A stretch of DNA of 64,000 nucleotides from Alopecurus myosuroides (GCA_028641055.1 CM054058.1:496391419-496455418), one strand, 5' to 3'. Counted from the stretch's first letter, positions 11,658 through 24,056 are shown. Numbers and translations: made by a program. Notes: generated by a model from the sequence alone, not told the origin.

Positions 11658-13837
11658 CTAAACACGCAAATCGAAATCAACTAAGATAGTGGGAACACAA
11701 GTCATAAGAGGCAAATCAAGTTCAACGACTTGTGTTCCGAAGAAAATAAAGCAAAGTGGAGAAGACACAAAGCTACTTCTCCCCCTTTGGCATCGAGACA
11801 CCAAAAAGGGGCGAAGAGAACAACGCGGTCCAAAGGCCCAGTCCTCATCCTCGTAGTCCTCATCATCATCCTCCCCTGGTTCCGTGTCACCATCATCATC
11901 ATCAGCTCCACTCCCATCATCATCATTCCTCTCATCATCATCATCATCGTCACCGGAGGCGAAGTCACCAAGGTCCTCATCCTCTGGATCATCCTCAGGC
12001 TGATCATCAACAAAGTCTTCCTCAATCTCCGGGGTCCTAGCATGGTGAGTCGAGGTAGAAGGAGCCGAGGTGACATCCTCAAAGTCACCCCACGGAAACT
12101 GATCAATGTTCCACCCCTCATAGGACATAGTCACAGAAGCGGTGGGAGGGGTGGGTGGAGTAGTGGGAGGAGTACCCATAGGAGGTGTAGCACCAAGGCC
12201 CGCATGGTCATGCAGCTTGGTGATCATCTTCTTCAGCTCGCGTCTCTCCTTGTAAGCAGCATGGTTCTCCTTGTGCACAGCCACATTCATGCATAGAATG
12301 TTACGTTGGAACCACGTGAGCTTCTTCATCTCATCCTGAGTCTCCTCCCTGCTAGAGCGGCAAGAGGGAGGATCAGCATTCTTCCTCCTAGAGCGAGAAG
12401 GTGCCTCAACATCCCCCATGGGAGTGTCATCATCACGAGAGCGGCCGGTCAGAATCTGAAGAGAGCCAACAGGGTGCACAGTATCGTGAGCTAAGCCAGG
12501 CAGCTGGTCAAGAATGAGCCTCATCACATATGGAGCATAGACAGGCACCTTCTTGATCTCGATCATAGCACAGTAAATCTCCTCCTTAATAAAGTGCATC
12601 ACATCAATCTCAAAACCCTCTCCATCAGGGCCAGCAAGGTGACACTGGAAGGCCTGATAAAGGAGGTTCACTAGGCCACCACAAATAGCATCTACATTCC
12701 CAACCTTGGGAGCAATGTTGCAGCGGAAGAGACGAAGACAAATGTTGTATACCCTCTTCAAATTCTTGGCAGTGCCGCAGCTGGAGAGCTTGTCATACAT
12801 AGGAGCCATGCGCTTCTTATCATAAGCAACTCCATGAACGTGCATACGCTCACCATTCCCTTCTCCCCAAGGGTAACCAAGAAGCTCAGCAAATCGTTCC
12901 ATGGACGACTCGCACTCCACTGTCCCAGACATCCACTTCATAGTGACCTTCTCATCTTCAGCAAGAGTGACAGTGGCAAAGAACTGCTGAAACATAGGAG
13001 GGTTGTAGTTCTGCTGAATGCCCACAAGATGCTCGAGACCCAGCTTCCTAGTGATCCAGACTGCCTCCTCAAAGTACTCGGAGCTGCCAAGTGCCTCTAA
13101 GTCAAGGACTTTCGGTGGACACACGGGCTGCCTGAACCGAGTATAGATCTCATCCATGATCAACTCGGACTCCCTCCTCCAATAGTGGGCTGTAAGAGCA
13201 CTGCGGGGCATCTCGAAGAAAGGACGACCCCTCATAAGCCTGTACTCCTTCTTGCTCAAGGAAACCATGGAGGATAAAGAATCATATCTTGCCTTCTTTG
13301 CTATTTCAGCATTCACTCTGCGCTCGTGCTTGTTTTTCTGACGCCTCTCACTCTCAAAGGCACCCCTCTGACCATAAAGACTGGTGGCTTCATCAGTAAT
13401 CATGTAGTTGCGGGAGTGAGGACGAGAACCACGCTTGACCACGGACTTCTGCTTTGTACCTGAAAGCAAACACAAACAAAACAACAACAGATAAAACAAA
13501 AAAATGAGCATACATGTCCAACGAGGTGCAGAAACACTACAGATGCACCAGAGGACGCAGCTGAAAGAACCACACCGGAGTCTCCGGTCTGAGACACCGG
13601 AGTCTCCGGTCTGAGACACCGGAGTCTCCGGTCTGATAAACAGCAGAGTGCAGGGTTCTTAACAGGGGATGCTACTGGTGTATCTAAGCATGTTCTTCAC
13701 ACAAAAAACTAGCCAGAGGAAGTTCTACCAACAGAAAGTGCAACATCCCCAAAGAAATCACCTAGTATATCAGATCTAGATGCAAAACAGAGAAAAATGT
13801 GGGGAGATGTTGTACCCTTGCTTCCTTGGCCGGCCAT
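11658..13837 (-). CDS. Sirevirus env-like third ORF with a predicted 5' intron
   Basis: A ~600-codon frame on the minus strand ends at 11658 and is open up to 13619. The first ~53 codons of that open stretch (13619-13461) are palindromic repeat and a pyrimidine-rich run ending TTTGCTTTCAG, so they look intronic. An upstream ATG at 13837 starts a short exon (MAGQGSKG) ending in AAGG before GTACAA at 13815. Splicing 13815-13460 out (356 nt, GT-AG) keeps the frame. The mature protein would be basic at the N terminus, with a central globular part (YGQRGAFESERRQKNKHERR, later QPVCPPKVLDLEALGSSEYF) and a long C-terminal Asp/Glu run. Third ORFs after pol are characteristic of Sireviruses; a fusogenic role is unproven and I see no clear ectodomain or C-terminal anchor. 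It could equally be described as a protein of unknown function. Confidence 0.7.
13574..13632. repeat. Three perfect 15-bp palindromes ACCGGAGTCTCCGGT at 22-bp spacing
   Basis: Copies lie at 13574-13588, 13596-13610 and 13618-13632, separated by CTGAGAC. They sit inside the predicted intron of the env-like gene. The same palindrome fills both LTRs and recurs at 14019-14098. Clustered palindromes are known from Sirevirus LTRs and regions near the polypurine tract. Confidence 0.9.
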
Positions 13838-14546
13838 TGTGCCTCCCACGGATGGGAGAGGCAAGGGGAAGGCTTGGGGACGACTTTTGGCGGAGGAAAT
13901 CGCCCGGGAGGCCTCCTGGCGGCGGCGGCGGCGCAGCAATGCTCTTGGGGGGCGTGGGGGAAGTGGGGAATGAAACCCTAACTTCCCTCAGCCCCCAGCT
14001 TAAATAGCATGCGCAGCACACCGGAGTCTCCGGCGTTAACACCGGAGTCTCCGGTCTGGCCGGAGTCTCCGGTATGGAACACCGGAGTCTCCGGTCTGAC
14101 GCCAGAAAAACTTCCCAACAGAACATGTAGTGCTCAAAAACCAACAAACATGAGATTTTGGTAGGAAAAAACAGAAGCAACACAAGGAGGGAAACATGTA
14201 CTCAAAAATCAACGAGAAAAACGAAGAACATCAAATGGTGAGTACATCCCTTAACAAAGATGCCAAAAACTCGCAAATAAGAACCAATTCTTCACGGAAG
14301 AGGTTGGTGGCCTAGGCCACCATGTAAGAGTTCATGGTATGCAACCGCGAAGATATATCTTGGGGGCATTGCCATTACTCAACATTGAAGCTCACAATTC
14401 AACATTAGAAAAAGAGATCACAATGAATTTTTGCTTTGGGCATAATGGGGGGAGGGAGAACCCAGTGTGTTAGGATAACACTCCCCCTATGTCCATGCCT
14501 ACACCTAGACTCGAAAACGTTTCATCTAGGGGTGTGTGCAAGATAG
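13838..14546 (-). other. Sirevirus spacer between pol and env-like gene
   Basis: About 700 bp of non-coding sequence. It includes a second cluster of the ACCGGAGTCTCCGGT palindrome (14019-14098, about four copies, one missing its leading A) and a GC-rich stretch (13850-13940) just upstream of the env-like ATG. No convincing ORF or promoter motif was seen. Confidence 0.7.
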
Positions 14547-17500
14547 TCAAGCCAAGCTCCTTGAATCAATCACATTTAGTTCATTCCTCAAGAATAAGAA
14601 TCTTGCATCATCAAGTGGCTTAGTGAAAATATCCGCAAGATTGTCCTTGGTGGGCACATAACTTAGTGCAATGTCTCCTCTTGCCACGTGATCACGGATG
14701 AAGTGGTGGCGGATCTCAATGTGCTTCGTCCTTGTGTGTTGCACCGGATTGTATGCAATCTTGATAGCACTTTAATTGTCACATAGAAGAGGCACTTTGT
14801 CCAAATGAACATCATACTCCTTGAGAGTTTGCCTCATCCATAGCAATTGGGTGCAAGCGCTTGCGGCGGCAACATATTCGGCTTCGGCGGCGGAGACTGA
14901 AATGCAATTTTGTTTCTTCGAGGACCAACTTACAAGGGACCTACCAAGAAATTGGCAAGCCCCCAAAGTTGACTTCCTATCATCTTGATCACCCGCCCAA
15001 TCGGAATCCGTATAGCCATTGAGAGAGAATTGTGCCCCCTTTGGGTACCACAAACCAAATCTTGGGGTATGAACCAAATAACGAAAGATCCTATGAACCG
15101 CCACTAAGTGACAATCCTTAGGGGCCGCTTGATACCTTGCACACACACCTACACTCAAAACGATATCGGGTCTAGATGCACAAAGATAGAGCAAAGAACC
15201 AATCATAGAGCGATAAAGTTTTTGATCCACATCCTTACTCCCTTTTGGATTGCGAGATAGGTGACACTTGACTTGCATAGGAGTGGTTTTGATCTTTGCC
15301 TCTTGGAAGTTAAACCTCTTGAGCATGTCTTGGGTATACTTGGCTTGAGAAATGAAGGTACCACGGGCCAATTGCTTGATCTCAAAGCCAAGGAAGAATT
15401 TAAGCTCACCCATCATAGACATCTCGAACCTGTCAGTCATAAGCTTAGAGAACTCGTTATTGAAAGTTTGGTTAGTTGAGCCAAAGATAATATCGTCCAC
15501 ATAGAGTTGGCATATGAAAAGCTCTCCTTTTACTCTCTTGGTGAAGAGAGTGGGGTCGATCTTCCCAACTTCGAAACCACGATCATCGAGTAACTCTCTA
15601 AGATGCTCGTACCAAGCACGAGGTGCTTGTTTGAGACCATAGAGAGCTTTGTCAAGTTTGTACACATGGTTAGGGAAGTTGAGATTTTCGAACCCGGGAG
15701 GTTGCTTCACATATACCTCCTCTTTTAGTGGACCATTCAAGAAAGCACTCTTCACATCCATTTGTTGCAATTTGAAATTGTGAGAAGAGGCATAAGCAAG
15801 GAGGATAGGATGGACTCAAGACGAGCCACGGGAGCGTAGGTTTCATCAAAGTCGATGCCTTCAACTTGAGTGTATCCTTGAGCAACCAAGCGAGCCTTGT
15901 TCCTTATGACAATGCCATGTTCATCTTGCTTATTCTTGAAAATCCACTTCGTGCCAATAACATTGTGGCAATCCTTGGGCTTCTCAACTAATCTCCAAAC
16001 TTTGTTGCGCTCAAAGTTATTGAGCTCGTCATGCATTGCTTCAACCCAATCGGAGTCCTCAAGAGCTTCATAGACTTTCTTTGGTTCCACCATAGAGATA
16101 TGAGCTTGATGTTCACAAAAGTTTGCCAATTGCCTTCTAGTGGATCTTCTAGTTTGAATATCCTCCAAGACCTTGTCATCTTGGGCATCAATTTTCTTCA
16201 AAGCTCTTCTTATTCTTTTGATGCGACGGGCTTCGATCTCCTCATTATTGCAAGGAGGGATCACTTGATCATCTTGATCATTTGGGTCCCCGTCTTGACC
16301 AACATGGCCTAGATTATCAACTTCGTCATTAACAATATCTTCAATACTAGCTTCAACTTGAGAAGAGGATGAAGAGGATGATTGATCTTGGCCTTGATCT
16401 TGACTCGCATTAGTGAGAGGAGTGGGTACGACTTGCGGAGTCACTTGATCAACGAGAGGAGGGTCTTGAATATGTTCTTGGTTAGGTGTAGTAGTTGGCT
16501 CCTTGGCTTGATCTTCTAATGTAGAGGAGGGCTCCACTTGAGTAGAGCATAGTCCTTCTCGAGTCGCCATAAGGTGTCCCTCGATGGGGCGGAAAAATCC
16601 CACACCCATCCTTCCTATGGCTTCTTGAGGCATTTCAACATCTACATTTGAAACATGAAATTGCACCACTTGGGAGCCGTCATTTTCCTCGAAAACCACA
16701 CTACAAGATTCTATGACAATACGAGAAGTCTTGTCATAGACTCTATAAGTGCGGGATTCGGCACCGTAACCAACAAATATACCCTCAATAGTTTTGGTTT
16801 GAAATTTTGACAACCTAACGCCCTTGATCAAATAGAAACACTTACAACCGAATACTCGGAAGTAGGAGACGTTGGGCTTGTTGCCGGTGAGGATCTCATA
16901 AGGGGTCTTGCACAAGCCTTTGCGGATGTAGAGGCGGTTGGAGGAGTGGCATGCGGTGGATATGGCCTCGGCCCATAAATATTGGGGAGAAGAGTACTCC
17001 GCCAACATGGTCCTTGCCATATCCAAGAGAGTGCGATTCTTCCTTTCGGCAACACCATTTTGTTGAGGAGTGTAAGTGGCTGAGTATTGGTGACGAATGC
17101 CTTCTTCACTAAGAAATTCATTCAATGTATATTTCTTGAACTCCGAGCCATTATCACTCTTAATAGCCATGATTTGCACATTGTGTTTACGTTGCACTTC
17201 GTTGGAGAAGTCGATGATGGTTTGTTGGGTCTCACTTTTGCACTTGAAGAAATAGACCCAAGTGTATCTTGAATAATCATCGACAATCACCAAGCAATAC
17301 TTTTTGCCGCCAAGACTTGCCTCGGGCACGGCACCAAAGAGATCAACATGGAGAAGCTCCAAGATCCTCTTTGATGAAATAATAGTCTTGGCCTTGTGCA
17401 CAATGTCATGCATCTTCCCTTCAACACACGACCTACAAACGCGATCCTTTGCAAAGGAAACATTTTCTTTTAGTCCAACAATAAGGCCACTTTTGTGAAG

Positions 17501-17971
17501 ACTTTGCAAAGTTCTCATGTTGACATGGGATAGGCGGCGATGCCATAACCATCCCAAGTCCGCCTTCCCGAAAAGACACATTGCTTGAGTGTTGGTTGAC
17601 TTCGAAAAGTCCGCCACATACAACTCATTTTCAACATGTCCCACGTGAACGACGTCAAGAGTCTTGCTCCTCAAAAGGACCACAATATCACCATCAAAGA
17701 AGACGGAGAGACCCATCTTACTAAGAGAGCGGACGGAAAGTAAATTGTAACCAAGGGATTCGACAAGCATGATGTTCACGATAGTGATATCGGGAGCCAC
17801 CACAACCTTGCCAAACCCGGATACCTTAGACTTGGACGAGTCCCCATAGGTGACGGTTGCTTGGATGTCATTTGCTTGCAACTCCGTCACAAGTTCTTTG
17901 CTTCCGGTCATATGATTAGTGCATCCACTATCAAGAATCCATTTAGTCCCACCGGAAGCATAGTCCTGCAA
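14547..17971 (-). pseudogene. Sirevirus pol: protease, integrase, RT, RNase H (two lesions)
   Basis: Minus-strand pol in copia order. The protease active site is in [13 protein letters not shown] near the start. The pre-integrase zinc region has WHRRLSH followed by CRSC. The integrase DDE residues are in [17 protein letters not shown] and NGVAERKNR. The RT begins around GTKWIFKNK and has the YVDDIIFGS catalytic box; RNase H has YTDSDWAGDQDDRKS and ends near 14547 with KHIEIRHHF and DIFTKPL. Two lesions break it. A single-base loss near 15801-15815 shifts the frame inside RT, so the first part runs to 15752 and the second opens at 15770. An in-frame TAA lies at 14774-14772 in RNase H. The frame is +1 relative to gag and overlaps its end, which may be another indel or a recoding site. 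Confidence 0.92.
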
Positions 17972-17975
17972 GAGA

Positions 17976-20564
17976 TCATTGACTAGAGTTAGGACCCAAG
18001 TTGGGTCCCTTTATGTTAGTAACAAGGGTCTTTGGGACCCATATAGTGTAGTCAATGAACCCATCAATTGGACCAACATATTTAGCTTGCACAACACCAT
18101 AATAATCAACATATAAGAAATGGTGTGGATTGTTAGTTCCCGCGGAGGTGCTACGAGTAGTGGTGTCCCTCATGACATTACTACTCGAGGCTACGTTGCT
18201 TGCTTGTGCGGGTGTGCTATGAGTAGTGTTGTCCCTAATGACAATACCACCCGAAGCACCATGTTGGTTCTTCTTCTTGTTCTTCTTCTTCTTGTTCTTT
18301 TTCTTGGCAACATAGCCAAGACCTTGCTTACCCACTTGTTGCCTAGGAGCACTCAATCGAGGTCTAGTGATGACCGCGTTTGAGCTTGGGGCAACCACTT
18401 GTGGGGTGGCGAGCACCACCTTTTCGACTAGAGTGCTTTTGCCCTTGAGCCTTGCTAGCTCATCCTTCAACCTAGCATTTTCCTCAATAATATATGCATG
18501 ATCACAAGAAGAAGTAGAAGTGCTAGGATGGTTAGATTGAGTAAGTTGAGTTTGGAGTTGTTCATGCAACTCTTTGAGGGATGAGTGTTGGCTTTCCAAA
18601 GCTTTGTGAGCATTGGTTAGCTTTTCAAATTCCTCGGTTAGTTTACCATGACCAACCCCAAACTCGACTTTATCCTTTTTAGCCTTTTTATATTTAGCAA
18701 TAGCAAGATCACGTTCCTTAATGATTTTAGAGACAAGTTCATTATGAGTAGTTTCAATAGTTTCAAGTTCATCCTCTAGAGAAACTCTACCATCATGCTC
18801 TTCTTCAAGAGTCATTGAGAGGGATGCAATTTCATCCGCATCCCTTCTCTCAACCTCACCTTTCTTCTCAAGGGCCTCTTGGGCCTCTCCCAATTGCCTC
18901 ATGAGATGCTCAAAGTACTTCTTGGTCTCCCCTTGCATGTTAGACATAAAACGGTCCAAGGAGGCCCTTTCCTCTTCTTCTCTAAGACTAGCAATATGTT
19001 CTAGTTCACTAGGGGTCTTAGAGTTAGGAGAAGATGATACCTCCGTGGCCTTAGCCATGAAGCACTTGGCATTGCGTTGAGGAAGATTTTCATTGGGGGA
19101 TTCAAAGAGAGATGACGAAGATGGAGTGGAAGCAATAGCTAGAGCGGCCACTTCACTTGTTGTTTCTTCTTCTTCATCACTCCCGGAATCATACTCCTCT
19201 TGAGTCAAGAGCACAAACTTGGTGGGGGTTTTCTTGTTGAAAGGTTTCTTCTTGAAATGAGGTTTCTTGTATTCAACCTTGGACTTGTCCTTGCGGATGA
19301 GCTTGCCGCTATGGTTCTCTCTATTCTCGTAGGGGCACTCCACAATGAAATGGTACTTGTCTTGGCAATTGAAGCAAGATCTCACTTTTTGAGCCCCATC
19401 ATTACCATAACGAGACTTGGTCTTCTCCTCAACAAATTTCTTGCCTTTAGGGGGATTGTTCCAAAACTTTTGCACGGTGAGAGCAATTAGATCCTTTAGA
19501 ACGGGATCATATTCTTGTTCCTTCAATGGAGGCAATGCTTCTTCACCATCTTCATCATTCTCAACTTCTCTTGACAACACCTTGGCCTTCAAAGCAACGG
19601 AAGCTCCTTGATGCATTCCAATAGCCCTAGCACGGTTGTCAAGAGCATTCTTGGTTTGCACTTTGTAGGAGCTCAATTCTTGCATGACTTGGGTAGAGGT
19701 CATGGTGGAGAAATCATGTCTCCCTTGAATGCTCTTCATATCCGTGCCCTCAAAAGGCATCACGGCAATTATGAACTTCCTCTTGATCCAAGCATCATCA
19801 ATATGTGTTGCACCCGCATTAGAGAAAGCGGTGGCAAGAGATTTGAGTCTTCGATACATGTCAACATGATCTTCTCCATCACGCATGAAAAATCCTTCGG
19901 CCTCATTGGTCAAGGTGTCATAGCGATTTCTTTGCATGCTCTCATTCCCAACAAACATGATGACAAGTGCATCCCATGTTTCTTTGGCGGTGGAGAAGTG
20001 TTGAAGATGCGGCATGTGATTGGGGCCCATGGCTTGATGAAGGATGGATAAAGCGGTGTAATTGAGTTGGCAATCTACAACCTCTATTCTTGTGAGATTC
20101 TTGGGATCATATGGCTTGTATCCATCACGAGTGATTCTCCAAAGATCTATACAAGAAGAGTTCAAGTGAGTCTCCATGTAGTATTGCCATTCACGAAAAG
20201 AATATGCATCAATTTTAGGTGGATCTCCTCTAGGAATTATATGAGGAAAAGGGATGGGAGGATCGGGAGAATATTGGCCTTCAACGGCATGATATACTTC
20301 CTTTCCACTCGCACCCTTCTTAGCGGATTGTTCGGCGGAAGCAGTTTTAAATGGTTCACCATCAACCCCTTTCTTGGCACCCTCCGTTTCAGGAGGGGAT
20401 GAGTCGACCACCTCCGGTTCTTTGGCTTTGAGGAGTGTTGTCATGAGTTGACGCAACTCCTCAAATTTAGTGTCTATGGATGAGGTCAATGATTCTCTCA
20501 AAGCATTGAGATCATTCATGGACACATTTCCATCGGACGGAGCGTCATCCAACTCATCTCCCAT
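17976..20564 (-). CDS. Sirevirus gag (862 aa)
   Basis: This intact 862-codon frame starts 41 bp inside the primer-binding site. The N-terminal ~100 residues are acidic and Ser-rich. Residues ~100-330 form a copia-type gag polypeptide (landmarks [51 protein letters not shown]). A CCHC zinc knuckle follows ([15 protein letters not shown]-x2-C-x4-H-x4-C). The C-terminal half is a long charged coiled coil with a Lys-rich patch ([12 protein letters not shown]) that could bind nucleic acid. Gag forms the virus-like particle and packages the RNA. The extended C-terminal half is typical of Sireviruses. It is the only fully open structural gene of this element, so particle protein could still be made while the polymerase cannot. 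Confidence 0.92.
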   Translation of the reverse strand: MGDELDDAPSDGNVSMNDLNALRESLTSSIDTKFEELRQLMTTLLKAKEPEVVDSSPPETEGAKKGVDGEPFKTASAEQSAKKGASGKEVYHAVEGQYSPDPPIPFPHIIPRGDPPKIDAYSFREWQYYMETHLNSSCIDLWRITRDGYKPYDPKNLTRIEVVDCQLNYTALSILHQAMGPNHMPHLQHFSTAKETWDALVIMFVGNESMQRNRYDTLTNEAEGFFMRDGEDHVDMYRRLKSLATAFSNAGATHIDDAWIKRKFIIAVMPFEGTDMKSIQGRHDFSTMTSTQVMQELSSYKVQTKNALDNRARAIGMHQGASVALKAKVLSREVENDEDGEEALPPLKEQEYDPVLKDLIALTVQKFWNNPPKGKKFVEEKTKSRYGNDGAQKVRSCFNCQDKYHFIVECPYENRENHSGKLIRKDKSKVEYKKPHFKKKPFNKKTPTKFVLLTQEEYDSGSDEEEETTSEVAALAIASTPSSSSLFESPNENLPQRNAKCFMAKATEVSSSPNSKTPSELEHIASLREEEERASLDRFMSNMQGETKKYFEHLMRQLGEAQEALEKKGEVERRDADEIASLSMTLEEEHDGRVSLEDELETIETTHNELVSKIIKERDLAIAKYKKAKKDKVEFGVGHGKLTEEFEKLTNAHKALESQHSSLKELHEQLQTQLTQSNHPSTSTSSCDHAYIIEENARLKDELARLKGKSTLVEKVVLATPQVVAPSSNAVITRPRLSAPRQQVGKQGLGYVAKKKNKKKKNKKKNQHGASGGIVIRDNTTHSTPAQASNVASSSNVMRDTTTRSTSAGTNNPHHFLYVDYYGVVQAKYVGPIDGFIDYTIWVPKTLVTNIKGPNLGPNSSQ

Positions 20565-20604
20565 ACTTAAACTCTTAGGCGGTTAAGCCCGATAGAAGAG
20601 CCGA

Positions 20605-20617
20605 GGCTCTGATACCA
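20605..20617 (-). other. Sirevirus primer-binding site (initiator-Met tRNA)
   Basis: On the minus strand this reads TGGTATCAGAGCC, the standard plant copia primer-binding site complementary to the 3' end of initiator tRNA-Met. It lies two bases inside the right (5') LTR. Confidence 0.95.
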
Positions 20618-20619
20618 AT

Positions 20620-22100
20620 TGAAAGTAAAGTATAGGAACCTAGAGGGGGGGTGAATAGGTGCTACGACCAATTTTAATTTTTCTTAAGATTTAGGCTTGA
20701 CAAGAAGGTAAATTCTCTAGATTATGCAACTAGGGGTGAATTTACCTATATGACAAGGCAAGCAATTAAGGCAACTAGAACAACACTTAATACAACTAGT
20801 ACAACAATAAATGTAACAAGTACTAGTAAGTAAATAGGGAGGAACGAGATAACCGATGGAAGCACACGGAGACACGATGTATTCCCGAGTTCCTCCTTGT
20901 TAAGGGAGTACATCTCGTTGGAGGGGTGTGAGCTCGCCACGAAGGCCTACTCAACGCCACGAAGGCTTCACCCTATTCTCCGATGAACTCCGCCACAAAG
21001 GCCTAGTTCACCTTCCACTATTGAACCCCTTTGAGGCGGGGATCGAATCCTTTACAAACAAGTTTGGGGCACACACCCACAACTTAATTGGGGGCTCCCA
21101 ACACTCACAAATCACCAAGAGTAGCAAGAATCCTAGGTTCTCCACATGAGGAAACCCTAGGCCAAGATCCCTCAAGCAAAAGAGAGGGGAAATGAAATCC
21201 GGTTGGTGAAGACGTAGATCGGGGCCTTCTCCTTCAATCCTCCAAAGATCTAGACTTTTGGGTGGTTGGATTGGGAGATCTAGCAAGGTGGTTGAGCTCC
21301 AACAATGGTGTCTTTAAGTCAGGTCGAGCTGACTGAAGGTAGGTGGAGGGGAGGGGGTATTTATACCCCTCATCAATGCAAAGAGCCGTTGGAGCATTTC
21401 TGGCGAAATCACACCGGAGACTCCGGTGTAAAGGCCGGAGACTCCGGTCTGGGCCGGAGACTCTGGACTGTTTCCGGTGTCCCAATTCTTCAGAGAAAAT
21501 CCACTCCGGAGACTCCGGTCTGGTGGACCGGAGACTCCGGTCTTGGCACTTCGAACAGGCACAGAGGGAGTCTGTGGTCTTGCGGATGAAGGATAGTTGT
21601 GCTCACACCGGAGACTCCGGTAAGTATCCGGCAAGTCTCTGGTGTGGGTACAGTGTGCGACACCACCAAGTCCTTAGCGAAAATCTCGAAGAAGATCCCA
21701 CACCGGAGACTCCGGACAGTCTCCGGACACTCTCCGGTGTGGGTACAGTACGCGACACCAAAGTTCCTTAGCGAAAATCTTGGACCAAATCCCACACCGG
21801 AGACTCCGGACAGTCTCCGGACACTCTCCGGTGTGGGTACAGTACGCGACACCACAAGTCCATAGCAGAAAAAGCCAGGGAGAAATCTCCACACCGGAGA
21901 CTCCGGTCTGGTGGACCGGAGACTCCGGCCTGAAGAAAACTCCAGTGAATCAGACTTGAAACTCTAGCTCCTTTTTGTACCACAACACCACCATCGATAA
22001 TAAGTTGAAGTGAACCCCTGAAATACATCAACACCTATTAGAGTACATGTGTTGTTAACAAACACCAAAACAAGATGATTTAAGCGCGTTTGCACTTTCA
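20620..22100 (-). repeat. Sirevirus 5' LTR (right copy)
   Basis: This 1481-bp LTR, TG...CA, is followed by ACTAC (22101-22105). Its distal part carries about ten copies or near-copies of ACCGGAGACTCCGGT. It also has a ~95-bp repeated block (GGTGTGGGTACAG at about 21641, 21736 and 21830) joining the palindromes to the motif GCGACACCA. In transcription order these lie upstream of the TATA motif, a plausible position for enhancer repeats. Confidence 0.93.
21358..21365 (-). promoter_or_regulatory. Sirevirus LTR TATA box
   Basis: TATAAATA on the minus strand sits in a pyrimidine/purine-skewed context about 740 bp from the LTR end, downstream of the palindrome cluster in transcription order. It is the best core-promoter candidate in this LTR. 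Confidence 0.6.
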
Positions 22101-22105
22101 ACTAC

Positions 22106-22735
22106 GGAATACTAGAAGAAATATACGAACTACAGTGGAAAAGACTAGGAGGACCGCATCCTAAGGTTGCTATTTTCAAGTGCAAGTGGTTCGATCCGGT
22201 GCATTATAGAGGAGAACCGGCTGTTGGGCTAGTCGAAATTAATCGAGAAAAGATATTGGACTACCGAGATGTCTATATCGTGGCTCAAGAGGTGACGCAA
22301 GTATATTACCTCCCATACGCGTGCACTGTTCCTCGTCTGCGGGATTACGATGTCCCGTACAAGGTGTCGCCATATGGTAAATTGACAATGCCAATCGACT
22401 CCGATTATAACCCTCTCATAAACACGGACACATATGAGGGAGAATTCTTCCAAGAGGACGATGGTCTCACGGGCCATTTCGTTATCGACTTGACGGGAGG
22501 TGAGGATATGTAAATAGACGTTGGCGGTGAATACATCGAAGAAGAGGTTGAGGATCTCGAGGACTTGGCATTTCTCGAGCGGTTAAGTGCACAGAACAAC
22601 CACGCCGTCGAAGAGGGGGAGGCCGACGTTGATGACACGCGTGATAGTAATGATGAGGTCGACGTTAATAACACGCATACTAGTGCTCCAGATCCAGATG
22701 ATCCCGACACAAACCAATATATGTATGCTTTATAG
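22106..22735 (+). pseudogene. CACTA TNP2-like transposase, C-terminal part (DUF4216), after the Sirevirus
   Basis: After the duplicated ACTAC the frame resumes exactly where it was cut at 9942 and continues as DUF4216: GGPHPKVAIFKCKWFDP, VEINREKILDYRDVYIVAQ and VTQVYYLPY. A TAA at about 22510-22512 interrupts the acidic tail, but the same frame stays open to a TAG at 22733-22735. That suggests the original protein ended there and the TAA is a later nonsense change. About 140 bp of non-coding sequence separate this end from the second CACTA gene. Confidence 0.88.
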
Positions 22736-24051
22736 TAAATTTACTTAGTTTATTTTCTTTCCATGCTTTTCATTTATTTCTGTTTGCTCCACATGCTTTT
22801 CATTTATTTCTTATTTGCTTCACATGCTTTCTATTAATTACTAATTGGTTTAATGTTTGTCATTGCAGGCCACAACAACATGGTAGGACAGCCCGAGTCG
22901 TCCAGGGGCGGCAGAAAGGGCACGAGAAAGGGCTCGGGGAGAGGGAGAGGCCGGGCATCGACGACGAAGGAGCTCGACGCGGTGTACCAGGAGTCCCTCC
23001 GGTTAAAGTAGGAGCGGAGGGAACATGAGGGAAGCGGCGGAGGTTCCAGAACCGCCGCTACGTCTACTAGGACCGACGGTAGTAGGAGGAGGAGGCCGAG
23101 GACGGAGGGGGAGAGTGGCCGAGGGAAGGGGGTCAGGGTGGAGGAGCCGAAGAGGCACGAGCAGGAGAGGGAGGAGTCAGAGAGGGTGCATCCGAAGGAC
23201 GATCTCCCGCCACCTGATGGCACAGAGGAGGACGAGGAGGAGGAGAGGGAGGAGGGAGAGCAGGAGGTCACCTGCGGGGTCCGGTGTTGCTCCCACAGGA
23301 CGTGCCCCCCGCATCTCGGCCTTTGGTTCAGCCAGAGGGCACCGGGTAAGATTTATAGTAATTTTATTTTATTTCGCGCTACTCTGTCTATTGTTTTACA
23401 ATTCTTCTTGCATTTTGCATCATATATCTATTGGGAACATTGGAACTAATATTTTTTTTGCTCTCTGATCTTACAAACAGGTTCAGGAAGCTCGGTCCGG
23501 GGCGTAGCGTGTCGCACGTCCTGGGTGGTCTTCTGAAGACCCACTACCCCGGGATGGTGTCACGCGGTGCTGGCACTCCAGAAGTGCCAGCTATTCGCTG
23601 GGAGGACTACAAGCTCGGCGAGGACACCACCAACGGCACCAAGTACGAGGCCGTGCTCCAGGATTTCTGGGTAAGTAAAAGGTACCATATTTCTTGAACT
23701 ACATCTCATCGAATGAACTAACACAACATCTTTTGTTTAATTGTAGCGGTACTTTCGATGCACTGAGGGGCAGGAGGAGTTGTCCTGGAAGATCCGCATC
23801 AAGAAGGGGGTCAAGGGGGTGACGGACATGCTCTACGAGGCCCGTGTCGCCTCCGTGGTCCGGATCGAGGCGGCGAAGGGGGTGTCCTGCCCGAGGAAGG
23901 ACGCCATCAAGAAGTACCCCTCCGCCGAGGAGTATAACTCGGTAAAATTGCTCTCACATACTTGCATGTCTAACACTTCTACTTTTTTTCATACATACTA
24001 ACCTCGTAATCTTTTATGTAGGCGGTGCCTACCTGGTGCGCCCACCACGCG

Positions 24052-24056
24052 GATGC
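24052..24056. other. Target-site duplication GATGC (left)
   Basis: GATGC precedes the TG of the left LTR and is repeated at 32459-32463 after the CA of the right LTR. Removing the element and one copy restores an uninterrupted transposase exon. Confidence 0.96.

Larger units (their letters stand above)
9943..22100 (-). mobile_element. Ty1/copia Sirevirus-type LTR retrotransposon, complete but mutated
   Basis: This 12,158-bp element is in reverse orientation with two LTRs (1470 and 1481 bp), TG...CA ends, a 5-bp TSD (ACTAC), an initiator-Met-tRNA primer-binding site beside the right LTR and a polypurine tract beside the left LTR. In transcription order (right to left) it carries a long gag with a CCHC knuckle and coiled coils, then protease, integrase, reverse transcriptase and RNase H, then a third env-like ORF. 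The copia order (integrase before RT), the extended gag and the third ORF point to the Sirevirus (Maximus/SIRE) lineage. I count about 12 substitutions and one 11-bp indel between the LTRs, suggesting insertion a few hundred thousand years ago at usual grass rates. pol has at least one frameshift and one nonsense codon. Confidence 0.95.

Noticed and set aside
11730..12296. 188-codon plus-strand ORF with His/Ile runs
   Set aside because: It is the complement of the Asp/Glu-rich tail of the env-like ORF (GAT/GAC repeats read backwards).
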